NCBI RefSeq assembly: GCF_949987535.1
Contig: NC_080067.1
Span: 1,612,001 to 1,676,000 of the forward strand
Length of the DNA: 64,000 bases
Direction: 5' to 3'
Origin: Balaenoptera acutorostrata
Lineage: Eukaryota; Chordata; Mammalia; Artiodactyla; Balaenopteridae
A model generated the notes under the pieces. It was not told the DNA's origin. It did not search any database and saw only the letters and a list, made by a program, of their open reading frames with translations. Position 1 is the first letter of the stretch; each line of letters opens with the position of its first letter. Shown piece by piece: positions 11,646 to 23,139 of this stretch. Both the position numbers and the translations under genes were made by a program.

Positions 11646-11880
11646 TTACTGAAGTATAGTTGATTTACAATGTTGTGTTAATTACTGCTATACAGCAAAG
11701 TAATTTAGTTATACATATATATATATACACATTTTTTAATATTCTTTTCCATTATAGTTTATCATAGAATACTAATACAGTTCTCTGTGTTATACAGTAG
11801 GACCTTGTTGTTTACCCATTCTATACATAAAAGCTTACAGCTGCTAATCCCACTCTATCCTTCCCCCAACCCCCTACCCC
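11646..11880 (-). mobile_element. L1 3' end, 5'-truncated
   Basis: On the minus strand this is the L1 3' UTR. It holds 'ggtcctactgtataacacagagaactgtattagtattctatgataaacc', then 'ttgctgtatagcagtaattaacacaacattgtaaatcaactatacttc', and ends in an A-rich tail. A 16-bp repeat of TTAATTTTTAATTTTT lies at 11630-11645 and 11881-11896. It probably is the target-site duplication, although its low complexity weakens the case. Confidence 0.85.
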
Positions 11881-11896
11881 TTAATTTTTAATTTTT

Positions 11897-12676
11897 GGTT
11901 GAGCAAATTCTATAAATAACTGTTTGAGATCTCAGCTAGGCCTTAAATTATATGTGGAAAGGGTGACCAACAGTGACATTTACTGAGAAATCAAAGAAAA
12001 TTTATAAAGCATCAACATGAGTTTTCTGTCTATAAAGATGCCTTAGAAAAATCACATTATTCCAGAAAACATTATCTTGGTCATAGTAGATGCCACATAC
12101 CCAGAAACAGACCACACAAATACATTAACAGATAACAAGGTTTTCTGGTTGGAAGTTTAGCCCTCCCAAGCCTTTCTGATTCCAAACCCCTTACTTTTAG
12201 CTTTTATACTAGATGGGGGAGTCTGACCTGACAAGGTGAGAACTTTAGACTGTATTCTGTTGACATGGGTGAGTGAGCAGAGTATTTTAAGGAAAAGGGG
12301 AAAATGACTGAGCTGACTTTAGGTAACTGTGTAAGTTTAGAGCTGGGGAAGATTACTGGAGCAGAGAAGTGACTGCAGACAAGATTTAGAGTTAGTGCAA
12401 AAATATAATGTTTTGTTTACAGTTGCATTTTAGCCTAGATTTTTCCACCAGCGTGTACTCAGCCCAAGTCCTTTTCTACCCAGCCTCCTGAAAACTCTTT
12501 TTATCAGTTTCAGCCAGCTTCTAACTAGCCTCAGGAAGCTGTCAAGTTTCCCCGGGCACTAAGGTGGGGATCATTTTTCTGTTTCTCTATTTGTCTAGTC
12601 TTAGGGCAAAGGGCGTTCCCTACCACTGCTGTTACAAACTGCCCTACGTTTATGACACCTCAGGATCCTGTGGGTC
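11897..12676. other. Non-repetitive DNA, no gene seen
   Basis: No repeat or exon was recognised. The sequence is AT-leaning with no simple repeats. Confidence 0.4.
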
Positions 12677-12691
12677 AAGAGTGTGGGCAGG

Positions 12692-12962
12692 GGCTTCCCT
12701 GGTGGCACAGTGGTTGAGAATCTGCCTGCCAATGCAGGGGACATGGGTTCGAGCCCTGGTCTGGGAAGATGCCACATGCCACGGAGCAAATGGGCCCGTG
12801 AGCCACAATTACTGAGCTTGCGCGTCTGGAGCCTGTGCTCCGCAACAAGAGAGGCCGTGACAGTGAGAGGCCTGCGCACCGCGATGAAGAGTGGCCCCCG
12901 CTTGCCACAACTAGAGAAAGCCCTCGCACAGAAACGAAGACCCAACACAGTCATAAATAAAT

Positions 12963-12999
<37 letters not shown>
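12692..12999 (+). mobile_element. CHR-type tRNA-derived SINE with 15-bp TSD
   Basis: This is a full-length copy. The A box is at 12703-12713 ('tggcacagtgg') and the B box at 12746-12756 ('ggttcgagccc'), together forming an internal Pol III promoter. The tRNA-unrelated body is followed by an AAAT-repeat tail and about 30 A's. The flanks are AAGAGTGTGGGCAGG (12677-12691) and AAGAATGTGGGCAGG (13000-13014), 14 of 15 identical. Mobilisation would have used L1 proteins in trans. Open frames across it are SINE-derived and not genes. Confidence 0.95.
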
Positions 13000-13001
<2 letters not shown>

Positions 13002-13253
13002 GAATGTGGGCAGGTCTTGGCCAGGCTTTTCTGCTCCTAGTGTTGACTAGGGTCACTCAGTAGTACTCAGGGGGTAGCCATGCTGGTCTGGAGAATCCAA
13101 GACAGCTTCAGACACACACCTGTGTGCCTTGGCAGGCATGGCCAGTGGTCTGGACTTGGCTAGGGCTGTTGACAGAAGTGTCTAACACAGCCTGTCAACA
13201 TGGTGTCTCGGGGCCATCAGACTTCTACCTTGGCATTTGGTTTTGTCCCAAGA

Positions 13254-13789
13254 TGATGCCAAAAACTCGGCCCCTGTGCACAGGTGCCGGATCAAATCTC
13301 AGAGACAGAGTTTTGGGTGAAGTAGAAAAGAACAGCTTTATGGCTTTGCCAGGAAAATAGAGACACAGCAGGCTCATGCCTCTCAAAAACTGTGTCCCAA
13401 CCTGGGAGGATGTGGGGAGGAGTTTTACAGCCATGGTTCAAGGGTGGGGCTGCTGATAAGGATCAGGGTGTGTGCAGGGCCTGCGCTCTTTTAATTTGGC
13501 CTCAGGTGGTCTCCTGATGAGCTTCCTGAGGTCACCAAACTGTGACCTTCTCTGGAATGAAGAATGCTAACATCTTCCTTTTTTGGGGGGTTTTGGTTCT
13601 GCAGAAGAGCTCAAAGATATTGTTACATGTATCTCTTGAGGGGGAACCAAGACCAGGACCCTGCCCCAAGGCTGCACTGTTGCATCTTGGCTGCTCCTTC
13701 CTTGTCTCTGCATCCCCTCCCTTCCCTGATTAGCAACTGTTTGAAAGGCTTTCATGCCCAGGAGCCCCACAGGGTCCTGCTTGATTTCA
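13254..13789 (-). mobile_element. Solo LTR, unnamed ERV1-like family, copy 1
   Basis: On the minus strand it starts TGAAATCAAGCAGGACC and ends GGCATCA, a TG..CA LTR. The polyadenylation region is changed from the AATAAAG seen in copy 2 (minus-strand 'ccataaagctgttcttttctacttcacccaaaactctg', about 13330). A 4-bp duplication, AAGA, lies at 13250-13253 and 13790-13793; 4 bp is usual for class I ERVs. No gag, pol or env sequence flanks it, so it is a solo LTR from recombination. Copies 2-4 lie at 14290, 28252 and 31759. Confidence 0.75.
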
Positions 13790-14029
13790 AAGAGAACCAG
13801 GCAGAAGCTGCATGGTCTTTGGGCCTTTTCTGATGTAGCCTTGGAAGTCTCTAAGGGTCACTTCTGTCCTACTCTACTGGTTATGACAGAGTCCTAGGCC
13901 AGCCCAGATTCTAGAGGTGGGGAATTGGGCACCACCTCTCCATGAGCAAGTTGCAAGTTGCAATATTGTAAAAGAGCTCCTGAGGTGAGAGATTTTGTTG
14001 TGGCCATCTTTGGGCAATAACCTCTGCCA

Positions 14030-14262
14030 CAAGACCATGGAGCTGAAGTCAGATAGATCTGAGTTCAAATGCCACCTTTTTCTTTTCCTTCCTAATTGTG
14101 CAACTCCTGGGAAGTTACATAATCTCACAGAGCTTATTTCCTGTCCTATAGAATGGGATAAGAAAAATTTGCTACCTTTCATGGTGTGATGATAAAATTA
14201 AATGAGAAGATACACACAAAGCAGCCTCACTGTAGTCAATGCTCAAATGTGCACATCTTTCT
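14030..14262 (+). repeat. MIR SINE remnant between two LTRs
   Basis: The readable MIR order is 'gatctgagttcaaatgcc', then 'tgtgcaactcctgggaagttacataatctc', then 'cctatagaatggg' and 'gatgataaaattaaatgagaagatac'. It predates the LTRs on either side and belongs to the original locus. Confidence 0.7.
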
Positions 14263-14289
14263 CTCTCCCCTCTCTAGAACCTGTGACAG

Positions 14290-14916
14290 TGAAACTGAGC
14301 AGGACCCTTTAGGGCTCCTGGGCATGGAAGCCTTTCTGTGTCCCCCGTTTCTTGTTTGTAGGGAACAGACTCCAGCCTCCATGACCTTCCCTGAGTTCCA
14401 AAGGGCAGGTTCAAATAGTTGCTAATCAGGGAAGGGAGGGGATGCAGAGACAAGGGAGGAGAAGACAAGAAACAATAGTGCAGCCTTGGGGCAGGGTCCT
14501 GGTCCCCCCTCAAGGGATACATGTAACAATATCTTTGAGCTCTTCTGCAGAACTAAAACCCCCAACAAACGGAAGATGTTAACTACTTGATGAAGCATTC
14601 TTCATTCCAGAGAGAAGGTCACAGTTTGATAACCTCCAGAAGAGAGACGCTCATCAGGAGACCACCTGAGGCCAGATTAAAGGAGCGCAGGCCCTGCACA
14701 CACTATAATCTGATCAGCAACCCCACCCTTGAACCATTGCTGTAAAACTCCTCACCAAATCCTCCTGGGTTGGGACACACAGTTTTGAGGGCATTAGCCT
14801 GCTGTATCCCCCTTTGCCTGGCAAATCAATAAAGCTATTCTTTTCTACTTCACCCAAAGCTCTGTCTCCAAGATTTGATTTGGCACCTGTGCACAGAGGC
14901 TGAGTTTTCAGCATCA
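14290..14916 (+). mobile_element. Solo LTR, unnamed ERV1-like family, copy 2
   Basis: This is the longest and best reference copy of the family. It starts TGAAACTGAGCAGGACC and ends TTTTCAGCATCA. U3 contains 'atcagggaagggaggggatgcagagacaaggga'-like sequence in which the repeat of GGGA is prominent. AATAAA is at 14828-14833, followed by a U5-like 'ttcttttctacttcacccaaagctctg' segment. The flanking 4-mers are ACAG (14286-14289) and ATAG (14917-14920), consistent with a decayed 4-bp duplication. It lies in inverted orientation to copy 1, about 0.5 kb away. Confidence 0.75.
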
Positions 14917-16670
14917 ATAGTACAAGCTACAATGATCCTCACAAGACAGAGGTCTCCACTGCTTTCTCACATCTACTGCTGCCTTATAGCTGACTCATTT
15001 CTACCCCCTTCTCTTTTTGATCTCACCTTGCTTTCTCCACATCTTTTCAGCATCTCATCACCTGGGATGCTGACAGATGGATTATTCACTACAAATAAGC
15101 CCAAGGAAACACATACATTTCCTGAGAATACTGCCAATGATCTTGGGCCAACAGAAAAAGTAATATTCGAGAGCTTATACACAGAATGAAGAATCTGTTT
15201 ATCCCCTGAAAGACAGCAAAATTTCAGACCAGTTCCTAAATCACCACAAATTCTAAATATATAAGTGTATATTCCAAAAGCATACATAATGATATGTGTT
15301 TTCCAGTATGTGGTAAAAGGACAAATTCCACTTTTCAGACTGAATGTAATTACTGAATTATAGTATAAGTTTTTGTGTAAAATTTCAAATCCAAGCCTTA
15401 AAAAGCATTGACAGCAAACTTGTAAGGGTAGGTTTATAAACCTTTTATAACAGCACCATGCTCATTTATTGCTATTGTATATTGACAAAGTGCTTCTTTT
15501 ATCTTTTCTTCCTTCTTTCCTTCCTTTCTTTTATTCTTCTTGCTTGTGACAATATGTCTCATTGTCAGTGATATATTTATATTCACTCATTGTCTGGAAC
15601 ACATAAAATTGTGATGAAATTCAAAATCTGGGCCAGCACAACATGGGACAACCCCAGACTAACTGAATAAATAAAGCAAGGAGCAGTGGTAGAAGCAGGT
15701 CTTCCATGGCTTGGCCCTCTAACTGTCCTGCCACGTGGTGGGACCTGAGTGAAATGGTGGAGATCAATATAGCTGTTTTCTTGCTGTTACTCATGCAACA
15801 AGCTTAAATTCACTGATGATTCTTTTTGGTGGAGTCCTGAAGGGGCAGTTACTTTGAAGAAACTGGAAGAACTGACTAGGACCGTTGCCATAGATATCTT
15901 GAGCCTTATTTTTCACAAAATAGCATCAGCTCTCACCAGTAATCAGGTCAAAAGATGACTTCACCACTGGGGGTATCAAGCCCAGCAATGCTCGACGCAA
16001 CCAAGAACATCACTTAGCCGGACCCTCTGGGGCACATGCCAAAAACAGTCATGGAAGGATATACAGTCTCTGCCACCTCTGCGTTCTGCTCCTAAGAAAG
16101 GCGATGATAACCACACTCAATTCGATGGCTTGTTTGCATCTTGTTTCATCAAACGCTGCTGACAGTCCTGTCTGAGCAGACATGCTGTGGCCTCAGATAG
16201 ACCAGGAATAATTGGAAGCTAATTTGCCATGGAAAGCTTAATGATATTTGAAATTACAGATGAGCAATCGGGAGATAACGGGAGGAATATTCAGCAGGCA
16301 AGTCACCCGTGACCATCATAGTTTGTTTCCCTCATGAGCTGCAACTAGCCCCCAGTCGCCCTCCCTATCAGAAAAAGTTCCTGTGCCCAAGTTCTTCCAA
16401 AATGATTGATGCTCTTTTTTTAAACTAAGTTCATTTTAATTGTACATGCATATGGAAAAGGGATTATGTAGTATAGGGCAACAAGAACACTCTGTTCTCT
16501 CTGCCTTTTGTTCACCTGGTTTGGTCTTTAGCCTTTACAAATGTGTTCAAGTGGCTGTCCTGTCTGCTTGTAAAATTCATAGACTCATAGGCTTAGAGGG
16601 GCCTCAAAAACGGGTCTGGTACAGATATGAGCTTCTTGCTGCTTACTTGTTTGGGGTTTTTTTGTTTGTT
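14917..16670. other. Non-repetitive DNA, possible conserved element
   Basis: I recognise no gene or transposon. A CT-rich simple stretch lies at about 15498-15540. The part at 16120-16300 is free of repeats, of balanced composition and rich in homeodomain-like TAAT/ATTA words ('gaataattggaagctaatttgcc'). It could be a conserved noncoding element, but nothing here proves it. Confidence 0.35.
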
Positions 16671-16671
16671 T

Positions 16672-16944
16672 GTTTTTATTGAAACATTGTGTTAATTTCT
16701 GCTGTACAGCAAAGTAATTCAGTTATACACATATATACATTCTTTTTAATATTCTCTTCCATTATGGTTTGTCACAGGATATTGAATATAGTTCCCTGTG
16801 CTATACAGTAGGACCTTGTTGTGTATCCATTCTCTATATAAACACTCACATCTGCTAACCACAGCCTTCCTCTCCATCCCTCCGCCAAGCCCCTCTTCCT
16901 TGGCAAACACCACTCTGTTCTCTGGCTCTCTGTTTTTCTTATCC
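16672..16944 (-). mobile_element. L1 3' end, 5'-truncated
   Basis: On the minus strand it reads as the L1 3' UTR: 'aaccacagagaacagag'-type start, 'aacaacaaggtcctactgtatagcacagggaac', 'atggaagagaatattaaaaagaatg' and 'gctgtacagcagaaattaacacaatgtt'. The tail at the left edge is the TTTGTTTGTTTG stretch near 16660. No clear TSD. Confidence 0.85.
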
Positions 16945-17464
16945 CAACTTAAAGGTGGCACGGAGGCAGGTGCTGAACTGCTCAAGGCTGCACTGTTGGC
17001 CAGAAGAATGGAGACCAGATCCTAGAGGCTTCCTCCTTCCTCCGTTCCTTGTGGATTTTCCATCATGACAACTCCACACTAAATCTATTCACTCTGAAAC
17101 CCAGAACCCTCTTTTTCTTCTCCATTTGCTTAAGTACCATAGTGGAGAAAAGAAAAATGGAGCAATATTCGGTGCTGCATCTCTCAGTTCCTCTCGTCAG
17201 CTTCTCTACAACACTGCTCTGCTGTGTGATTTTCTTACCTCGTGAAAAGGAAAACAAGGGCTGGAAACAGGGAAACTGGAAACACGGGCTCCCCTTCATC
17301 GTGCCAACCCTGCCTTCTCCTTGGGCCTATTGGAAGAAGCCCAGATGTGAGTTCCTGAGAGATTTTATGCTGTTCTATTTTTCCACTAAGCAGAAACTAA
17401 GACGCTCAGTAAGTACTCATTGTTGATGCAGTAGACAGCCTTTGCTCAATGTGGCAGTACTGTC
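16945..17464. other. Non-repetitive DNA, no gene seen
   Basis: A 125-codon plus-strand frame at 17049-17426 and its antisense shadow contain no motif. I treat them as chance. Confidence 0.4.
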
Positions 17465-17692
17465 ACATGGTTAAGGGCTGAGGCTCTGAACTTGACCGGC
17501 CTGGCATCAAATCTGGGTTCTCCTACTTCCTCATAGCTGTCAAGTTGTTTCATCTCTCTTGCCTAAGTTTCCTTGTCCGTAAAAGAGGGACAGTAACATT
17601 GCCTTGTGGGGTTACTGAGAGCATCGAATGAAAATGCTTGTGAAATCTTGTCCCAACGCATAGCACATATGTGCTCAATAATCTTTTGTATT
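17465..17692 (+). repeat. MIR SINE remnant, near full length
   Basis: A good MIR: 'tggttaagggctgaggctctgaactt', then 'ggcatcaaatctgggttctcctacttcctcatagctgt', 'tgcctaagtttccttgtccgtaaaagaggg', 'gggttactgagagcatcgaatgaaaatgc', and a 3' end like 'acgcatagcacatatgtgctcaataat'. The tRNA-derived head and conserved core are both visible. Confidence 0.85.
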
Positions 17693-19384
17693 ATGAAGTG
17701 GGGTACACGGTGCATTTTGTGGGATGAGACAAATGCATGTGCACCATACGTAGCATTTGAAAACAGAAAACAAGGCTCCTCGGTTACTAGATACTAGGGA
17801 AAGGTGTGTGCTGGGATTGGAAGGGCAAGGGGGCTGAGGGGAGTGTGAGTGCAAGAGTGAGACCCAGCCTCAGATGAGCCCAGCCACACACATTACGGGC
17901 CCGTTGTCAGACATCACCATTCAGCCAGTGCCTCGAGGTCCCCTGGAGGAGACCTGTGACCCACAAAATGGACACATGAAAGCCCCACCCCCAAAATGCA
18001 CAGAGGTCCCCAAAGGGTCAGAACCAATCCAGGGGGACACAGTTCACCACAAGGGAAAGTCAAAGAGTTTCACGCAACACTCGGCTTTTCTCCATTCAGA
18101 TTAAACCGAGAGCCTTGCAACTAGCAATGGCTTCCTGAAAAGGGCACATTTCATGTCCCCCCATCCAAGTCCCTGAAATCATTCTTCCAAGTGCGGCATT
18201 GGCGGTGAGGGTGGAGGATAGGGGTTTCTCCTGAACTTCCCTAATGGGAGACAGGAAGGATAAATTTTGCTTAACATTAAAGATGAAACAAATTTATCAA
18301 AGACATCGGGGCAAATTACCATGTAATGACCCAATGTTATGAGCCACATTTAAGTTTCCTTACTACTTTCATTGAATTATTAAAAGAAAATAAAAATCAT
18401 CTTTAGCTACCTTGTCTAGGCAACTGATGGGTACAAGGACTCCCATAGAAGTTGCTTTAGCTTCTACCCCATCTACAAACAACAGTTCATTTTATATAAC
18501 TTTTCTCTTGTTATGGAGACCAAGATGATATCACCAAGCTATGCCTACTGGAATGTATGTGTTCAGACTTTTCTAACATTAATGCTCGCTAATAGCCACA
18601 GCAGGAAAGAACAGAAGATAAATAGCTTATTTGCTCTGTTTATACTTCTATTTCTAAAGCTAATGTTTAAATCTACCAAACTATTTTTATCACAAGCCTT
18701 TGGAATCTGAAAACTTTTATTCTCTAGTGTTACGCCAGAGCCCTACAACCAAGGCGATAGATCATTTCCAAGTGGTAATACTACTGCTGATGATAATAGC
18801 CTTTAATTTGACAAACAATTGGCTTTGCATCCAGGAATGGATAATACAGCACCACACTAAAAGGCAAAATTGTTCTTTTTTTCCCCCTGCAGTGGATATT
18901 GGGGATATTTCTTGAGTCATGTACAACAATGCTCAAATCACTGATTTTAGTATTCCCATAAGACAGAGAGTCTCAATTATTGAAAATTCTGCTGAGAATT
19001 TATTTGCCTAACTGGTGATTCAAAATTGAAACTATTTTCTCAAATTGTAGAGGCTGGGAGTTCTACTCAAGACAGATCCCCTTTATACCTTTTAGTATCT
19101 TTCATCTGCCTTCCAGTTCTAGCCTCATTTGTTACATTTCTGCCCCTTGTATTTCCCACCGTGCCATCTTAGATTTTGGGGGGTGAGGGTTCCTGGGCCA
19201 CGGGTGGTCTGTACACCCACTCCCTCTTCCTGAATCACTTGCTTCCACCACAGACCCCTCTTTAGTGCTGAAGTTTTCCCTTAGCCTCTAGACCAGACCA
19301 GTATTTGGTCCTGGTTTTATACCTTCACACAACTTCATATGTCTACACTATACAATTATTTATTTGTGTAATTATTTTATTATT
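17693..19384. other. Non-repetitive DNA, no gene seen
   Basis: About 1.7 kb without a recognisable repeat. Several purine/pyrimidine-biased patches are present. Frames up to 76 codons show nothing. Confidence 0.4.
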
Positions 19385-19514
19385 TATCTCCCCCACAAGT
19401 GTGAAAGCTTTATGAGAAAACCGAGCTTGTCTGTTTAGTTTACGATTAGAGATGCAGCATCTAACATGGTACTTGACACACATAATAGAAGCTCAGTACA
19501 TACCTGTTAAATGA
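19385..19514 (+). repeat. LINE-2 3' end, split by an L1 insertion
   Basis: The L2 3' end is readable as 'gtgtgaaagctttatgagaaaaccgagcttgtctg', 'atctaacatggtacttgacacacataatagaagctcagtacat'. It is interrupted at TACCTGTTAAATGA and resumes after the L1, with the same 14 bases followed by ATAAATATTTTT, the expected L2 terminus. Confidence 0.75.
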
Positions 19515-19813
19515 GACTCACATACCTAGAGAACAGCCTTGTGGTTGCCAAGGGGGAGAAGGGGTAGGGGAAAAAAGGAATGGGAGCTTGGGATTAACAG
19601 TTGCAAACTATTATGTATATAGGATGGATAAACAACAAGATCCTTCTGTATAGCACAGGGAACTATATTCAATATCCTATGATAAACCATAATGGAAAAG
19701 AATATGAAAAAGAACATATATATATATATATGTATAACTGAGTCACTTTGCTGTACAGAAGAAATTAACACAACATTGTAAATCAACTCTACTTCAATAT
19801 TTTTTTTAAAAAA
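19515..19813 (+). mobile_element. L1 3' end with perfect 14-bp TSD
   Basis: The 3' UTR words are 'agaacagccttgtggttgcc', 'caacaagatccttctgtatagcacagggaactatattc' and 'acacaacattgtaaatcaactctacttc', then an A-rich tail. The duplication TACCTGTTAAATGA is present at 19501-19514 and 19814-19827. It is a severely 5'-truncated copy (about 300 bp) placed in an L2, which gives the order of the two events. An AT dinucleotide run lies at 19711-19731. Confidence 0.95.
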
Positions 19814-19839
19814 TACCTGTTAAATGAATAAATATTTTT

Positions 19840-21765
19840 CATTTTTTGGAAAAGTCATCAATAGTCTGGCATTTTCTCAGAGAGCAAGCCAACCATACCA
19901 GCTTTAGCAAAAAATGAACAGTCTACAAATGAATGTTTATTAAGTCCTGTGAAGTAATATATCATATACACCCAACTTTACTCCCTTGTTAAATGTATCT
20001 TTGTTTGATGATGTATATTTGGTGGAGCCATGGGGTCAGGATTCTAAGTAGTCTATTTCAAACAGGGCACTAATAGAATTTGCTGTTTGGTAGGTTGTAA
20101 GCTCCTGTAGTAATGTCTACCATAAGATAGAATATAACACTGAAATGGGGGGAAAATAATCAGTTTAGCTAATTTTCTGGGCACTAAGACTCTGGGGAAC
20201 TCTTAGTACAAAATCCAACAGAGCCCCTAGGAAAAGAGAAGGTATTCTGCCCGCAACAAATATCCATCCAGCCCCAGGGCTCCTGAAGCCTCTTCCACAA
20301 GTAGTAAAAGTTGTAAGCCCATGATCCATCATTTTTGGTGGGTCTACCTCCTCATGCAGTAGAATTCATGAAAAACCTTCATTAAGCTCACCCCACACAT
20401 ACACATACCCCCAATTTTCCCATTTATTAAAATAGCTGTCAAACTCCTCTGTACTCTTTTCTCCCACCACAAAATGAGACTAACACCCACTAACCTGAAA
20501 GGAATATTTCTAAAGTACAATGAGTCAAGAGAGTGGGAAATTAATATACACGTTATTATAGAAATGTCTAAAATGATTAAGAAGGGATTCATGTCAGCTT
20601 CACCAAACTTTACAGCTTTCCAACATCATGGAAAAGTTAGCAGACATAAAATACTTTATGACAGTTCTCAGAAAATAAAAGAGAGGAATATAAGTTTCAA
20701 AGAAATAAGAAAGTGTCACCAAGAAAAATATAGAGTCAAAGATTTAAAATAGAACTCCTGAAAGTTAAAAACAAACCCTTTGTATGCCTCGGTAACAGTA
20801 ATGATGACATTCACGATGATTAATAATAGAGTCAGCCCTCAAAGCATGTGAGTACCAAGCAAGGCACTCATGGATAACGTCACCGTTAGTGGAACCACAA
20901 CTCTGAATACTTCTTTTTAAGAGGAAAGCCGTGCAGGAGAATCAATTCTGTGTCTCGTCAAGACAAGTGTCCTCTCTTCTTTTCACTCTTAGTCTTGTTT
21001 ATTGTAAACGATGCAAAAATGAAGCAGCACACTGTTACATTTTGTTTCCCTTTTTCTTTGTTGAATGTGTTGTCTCTTTTTGGTTACTACATAATTTAGT
21101 TCCTCCACATAGACGATTTTCAAAGTATGCTTTTTGAAATACACTGTTTTGGTTCCTTAGATGTCTGGATCAAATACTTTGACAACATTCTTATAAAATT
21201 CAGTCATGGGTTTGAGATGTCGACCTACAGTACAAATTGAGCCAGTAAACCATGGGCTGTCTGTTCCTATTTACCTGATGGGGCAGAATCATCATCAATC
21301 ACAGGGAATTATTTATTTTCTTGAAACAAGTTATACAAGCAAGCATATCCCGTTTGAGCATGACAAGACTCACTTTGAATGTAGCATCCCCAAACCTAGG
21401 ATTTAGGTTGTTGGTCAGCTTCCTACTTTGTATTCGACTTAAAAGATTCTCCCATCTGGTCATAATCAAGCTCCCCCTAAACACAGGGAGCGACCTTGAT
21501 CTCCAGGCTAAGAGCTGGCCTGTCTTCTTGGCCAAGTCTCTCTATTTACCCTTGGTGAGAGGTTCCTGATGAACTTATTCATCTGTTTGCAGTTCTTGGG
21601 AGGAGAGGAAAAGAGGCTTTAAAAGGTTAAAAGGAAATCCTTCAGCCTAAAGTGTAATGACACAGATGATAACTCAGACAAACAAAAAGAAATGAAGGGC
21701 CAGAATGGTACGTACGTAGGTAAATAGTAAACACTCTAAAAGCATATTTTTTCACATTTCTTCCC
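19840..21765. other. Non-repetitive DNA, no gene seen
   Basis: About 1.9 kb with no clear repeat. A weak MIR-like patch may lie near 20800-20880. Frames such as 20474-20752 (92 codons, Lys-rich) have no recognisable domain. Confidence 0.4.
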
Positions 21766-21774
21766 TTAACTTCT

Positions 21775-22397
21775 TTTTTTTAATAGATCTTTATTGGAGT
21801 ATAATTGCTTTGCAATACCGTGTTAGTTTCTGCTGTATAACAAAGTGAATCAGCCACATGCATACACATGTCCCCATATCCCCTCCCTCTTGCATCTCCC
21901 TCCCACCCTCCCTATCCCACCCTTCTAGGTCATCGCAAAGCTCCTAGCCGATCTCCCTGTGCTGTGCTGCTCCTTCCCACCAGCCAACTATTTTACATTC
22001 GGTAGTGTATATATGTCCATGCTACTCTCACTTCACCCCAGCTTCGCCCTCCCAACCCCATGTCCTCAAGTCCATTCTCTATGTCTACCTCTTTATTCCT
22101 GCCCTGCAACTAGGTTCATCAGTACCTTTTTTTTTTTTTTTAGATTCCATATATATGCGTTAGCATACGGTATTTTTCTCTTTCTGACTTACTTCACTCT
22201 GTATGACAGATTCTAGGTCCATCCACCTCACTACAAATAACGCAATTTCGTTTCTTTTTATGGCTGAGTAATATTCCATTGAATATATGTGCCACATCTT
22301 CTTTATCCATTCATCTGTCATGGACATTTAGGTTGGTCCCGTATCCTGGCTATTGTACATAGTGCTGCAATGAACATTGTGGTACATATCTCTCTCT
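21775..22397 (-). mobile_element. L1 3' part, right of a nested SINE (outer element, piece 1)
   Basis: Minus-strand L1 3' UTR and end of ORF2, beginning (on this strand) with the T tail and 'gatctttattggagtataattgc'. It continues beyond the SINE at 22757. The outer duplication is CTTAACTTCTT near 21765-21775 against TTAAACTTCTT near 23096-23106. Same subfamily as the copies at 1.5 kb and 43-50 kb. Confidence 0.9.
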
Positions 22398-22756
22398 TTT
22401 TTTTTTTTTTAATTTTTATTTATTTATTTATTTTTGGCTGTGTTGAGTCTTTGTTGCTGTGCACAAGCTTTCTCTAGTTAAGGCGAGTGTGGGCTACTCT
22501 TTGTTGCGGTGAGTGGGCTTCTCATTGCGGTGGCTTCTCCTTGTGGAGCATGGGCTCTAGGTGCATGGGCTTCAGTAGTTGTGGCACTCGGGCTCAGTAG
22601 TCATGGCTCTCAGGCTCTAGAGTGCAGGCTCAGTAGTTGTGGTGCATGGGGCTTAGCTGCTCCACGGCATGTGGGATCTTCCCGGACCAGGGCTCGGACC
22701 CATGTCCCCTGCGTTGGCAGGCGGATTCTTAACCACTACACCACCAGGGAAGCCCC
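22398..22756 (-). mobile_element. CHR-type SINE, longer variant, nested in L1
   Basis: On the minus strand the head is 'ggggcttccctggtggtgtagtggttaagaatccgcc', with a 'gggtccgagcc' B box. It is followed by a body with repeated 'actgagcc' and 'ccacaactactg'-like words, and an AAAT/A tail. This body differs from the SINEs at 11, 12, 26 and 47 kb: it repeats the 'agtagttgtgg' module and lacks 'gatgaagagtggcccccg'. It is therefore a different CHR subfamily. A weak duplication CATATCT.. / CATGTCT.. flanks it. Confidence 0.9.
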
Positions 22757-23095
22757 ATGTCTTTTTGAATTATGGTTTTCTCAGGGTATATGCCCAGTAG
22801 TGGGATTGCTGGGTCATATGGTAGTTCTATTTTTAGTTTTTTAAGGAACCTCCATACTGTTTTCCATAGTGGTTGTATCAATTTACATTCCCACCAACAG
22901 TGCAGGAGGGTTCCCTTTTCACCACACCCTTTCCAGCATTATTGTTTCTAGATTTTTTGATGATGGCCATTCTGATTGGCATGAGGTGATACCCCATTGT
23001 AGTTTTGATTTGCATTTCTCTAATAATTAGTGATGTTGAGCATCTTTTCATGTGCCTCTTGGCCATCTGTATGTCTTCCTTGGTGAAATGTCTAT
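22757..23095 (-). mobile_element. L1 ORF2 3' part, left of the nested SINE (outer element, piece 2)
   Basis: On the minus strand this encodes the C-terminal region of L1 ORF2p, read as 'ATGAAAAGATGC..' through the Cys-rich 'CWWECK'-type region, with stops. The frame 22878-23111 covers the remnant. The original ORF2 is truncated at its 5' side, so no enzymatic domain remains. Confidence 0.85.
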
Positions 23096-23139
23096 TAAAC
23101 TTCTTAAACACAGATTGTATAAAGCAATAATTATTAACA

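Noticed and set aside
12703..12756. Possible tRNA gene from A-box and B-box motifs
   Set aside because: The motifs belong to a tRNA-derived SINE head. The cloverleaf is degenerate and the sequence continues into a SINE body and A tail.
12601..13056. 151-codon minus-strand frame and similar frames at 11369, 12683, 26533-26854, 47032-47343
   Set aside because: All arise from the same CHR SINE body in various frames. The shared peptide text is that of the SINE, not of a gene.
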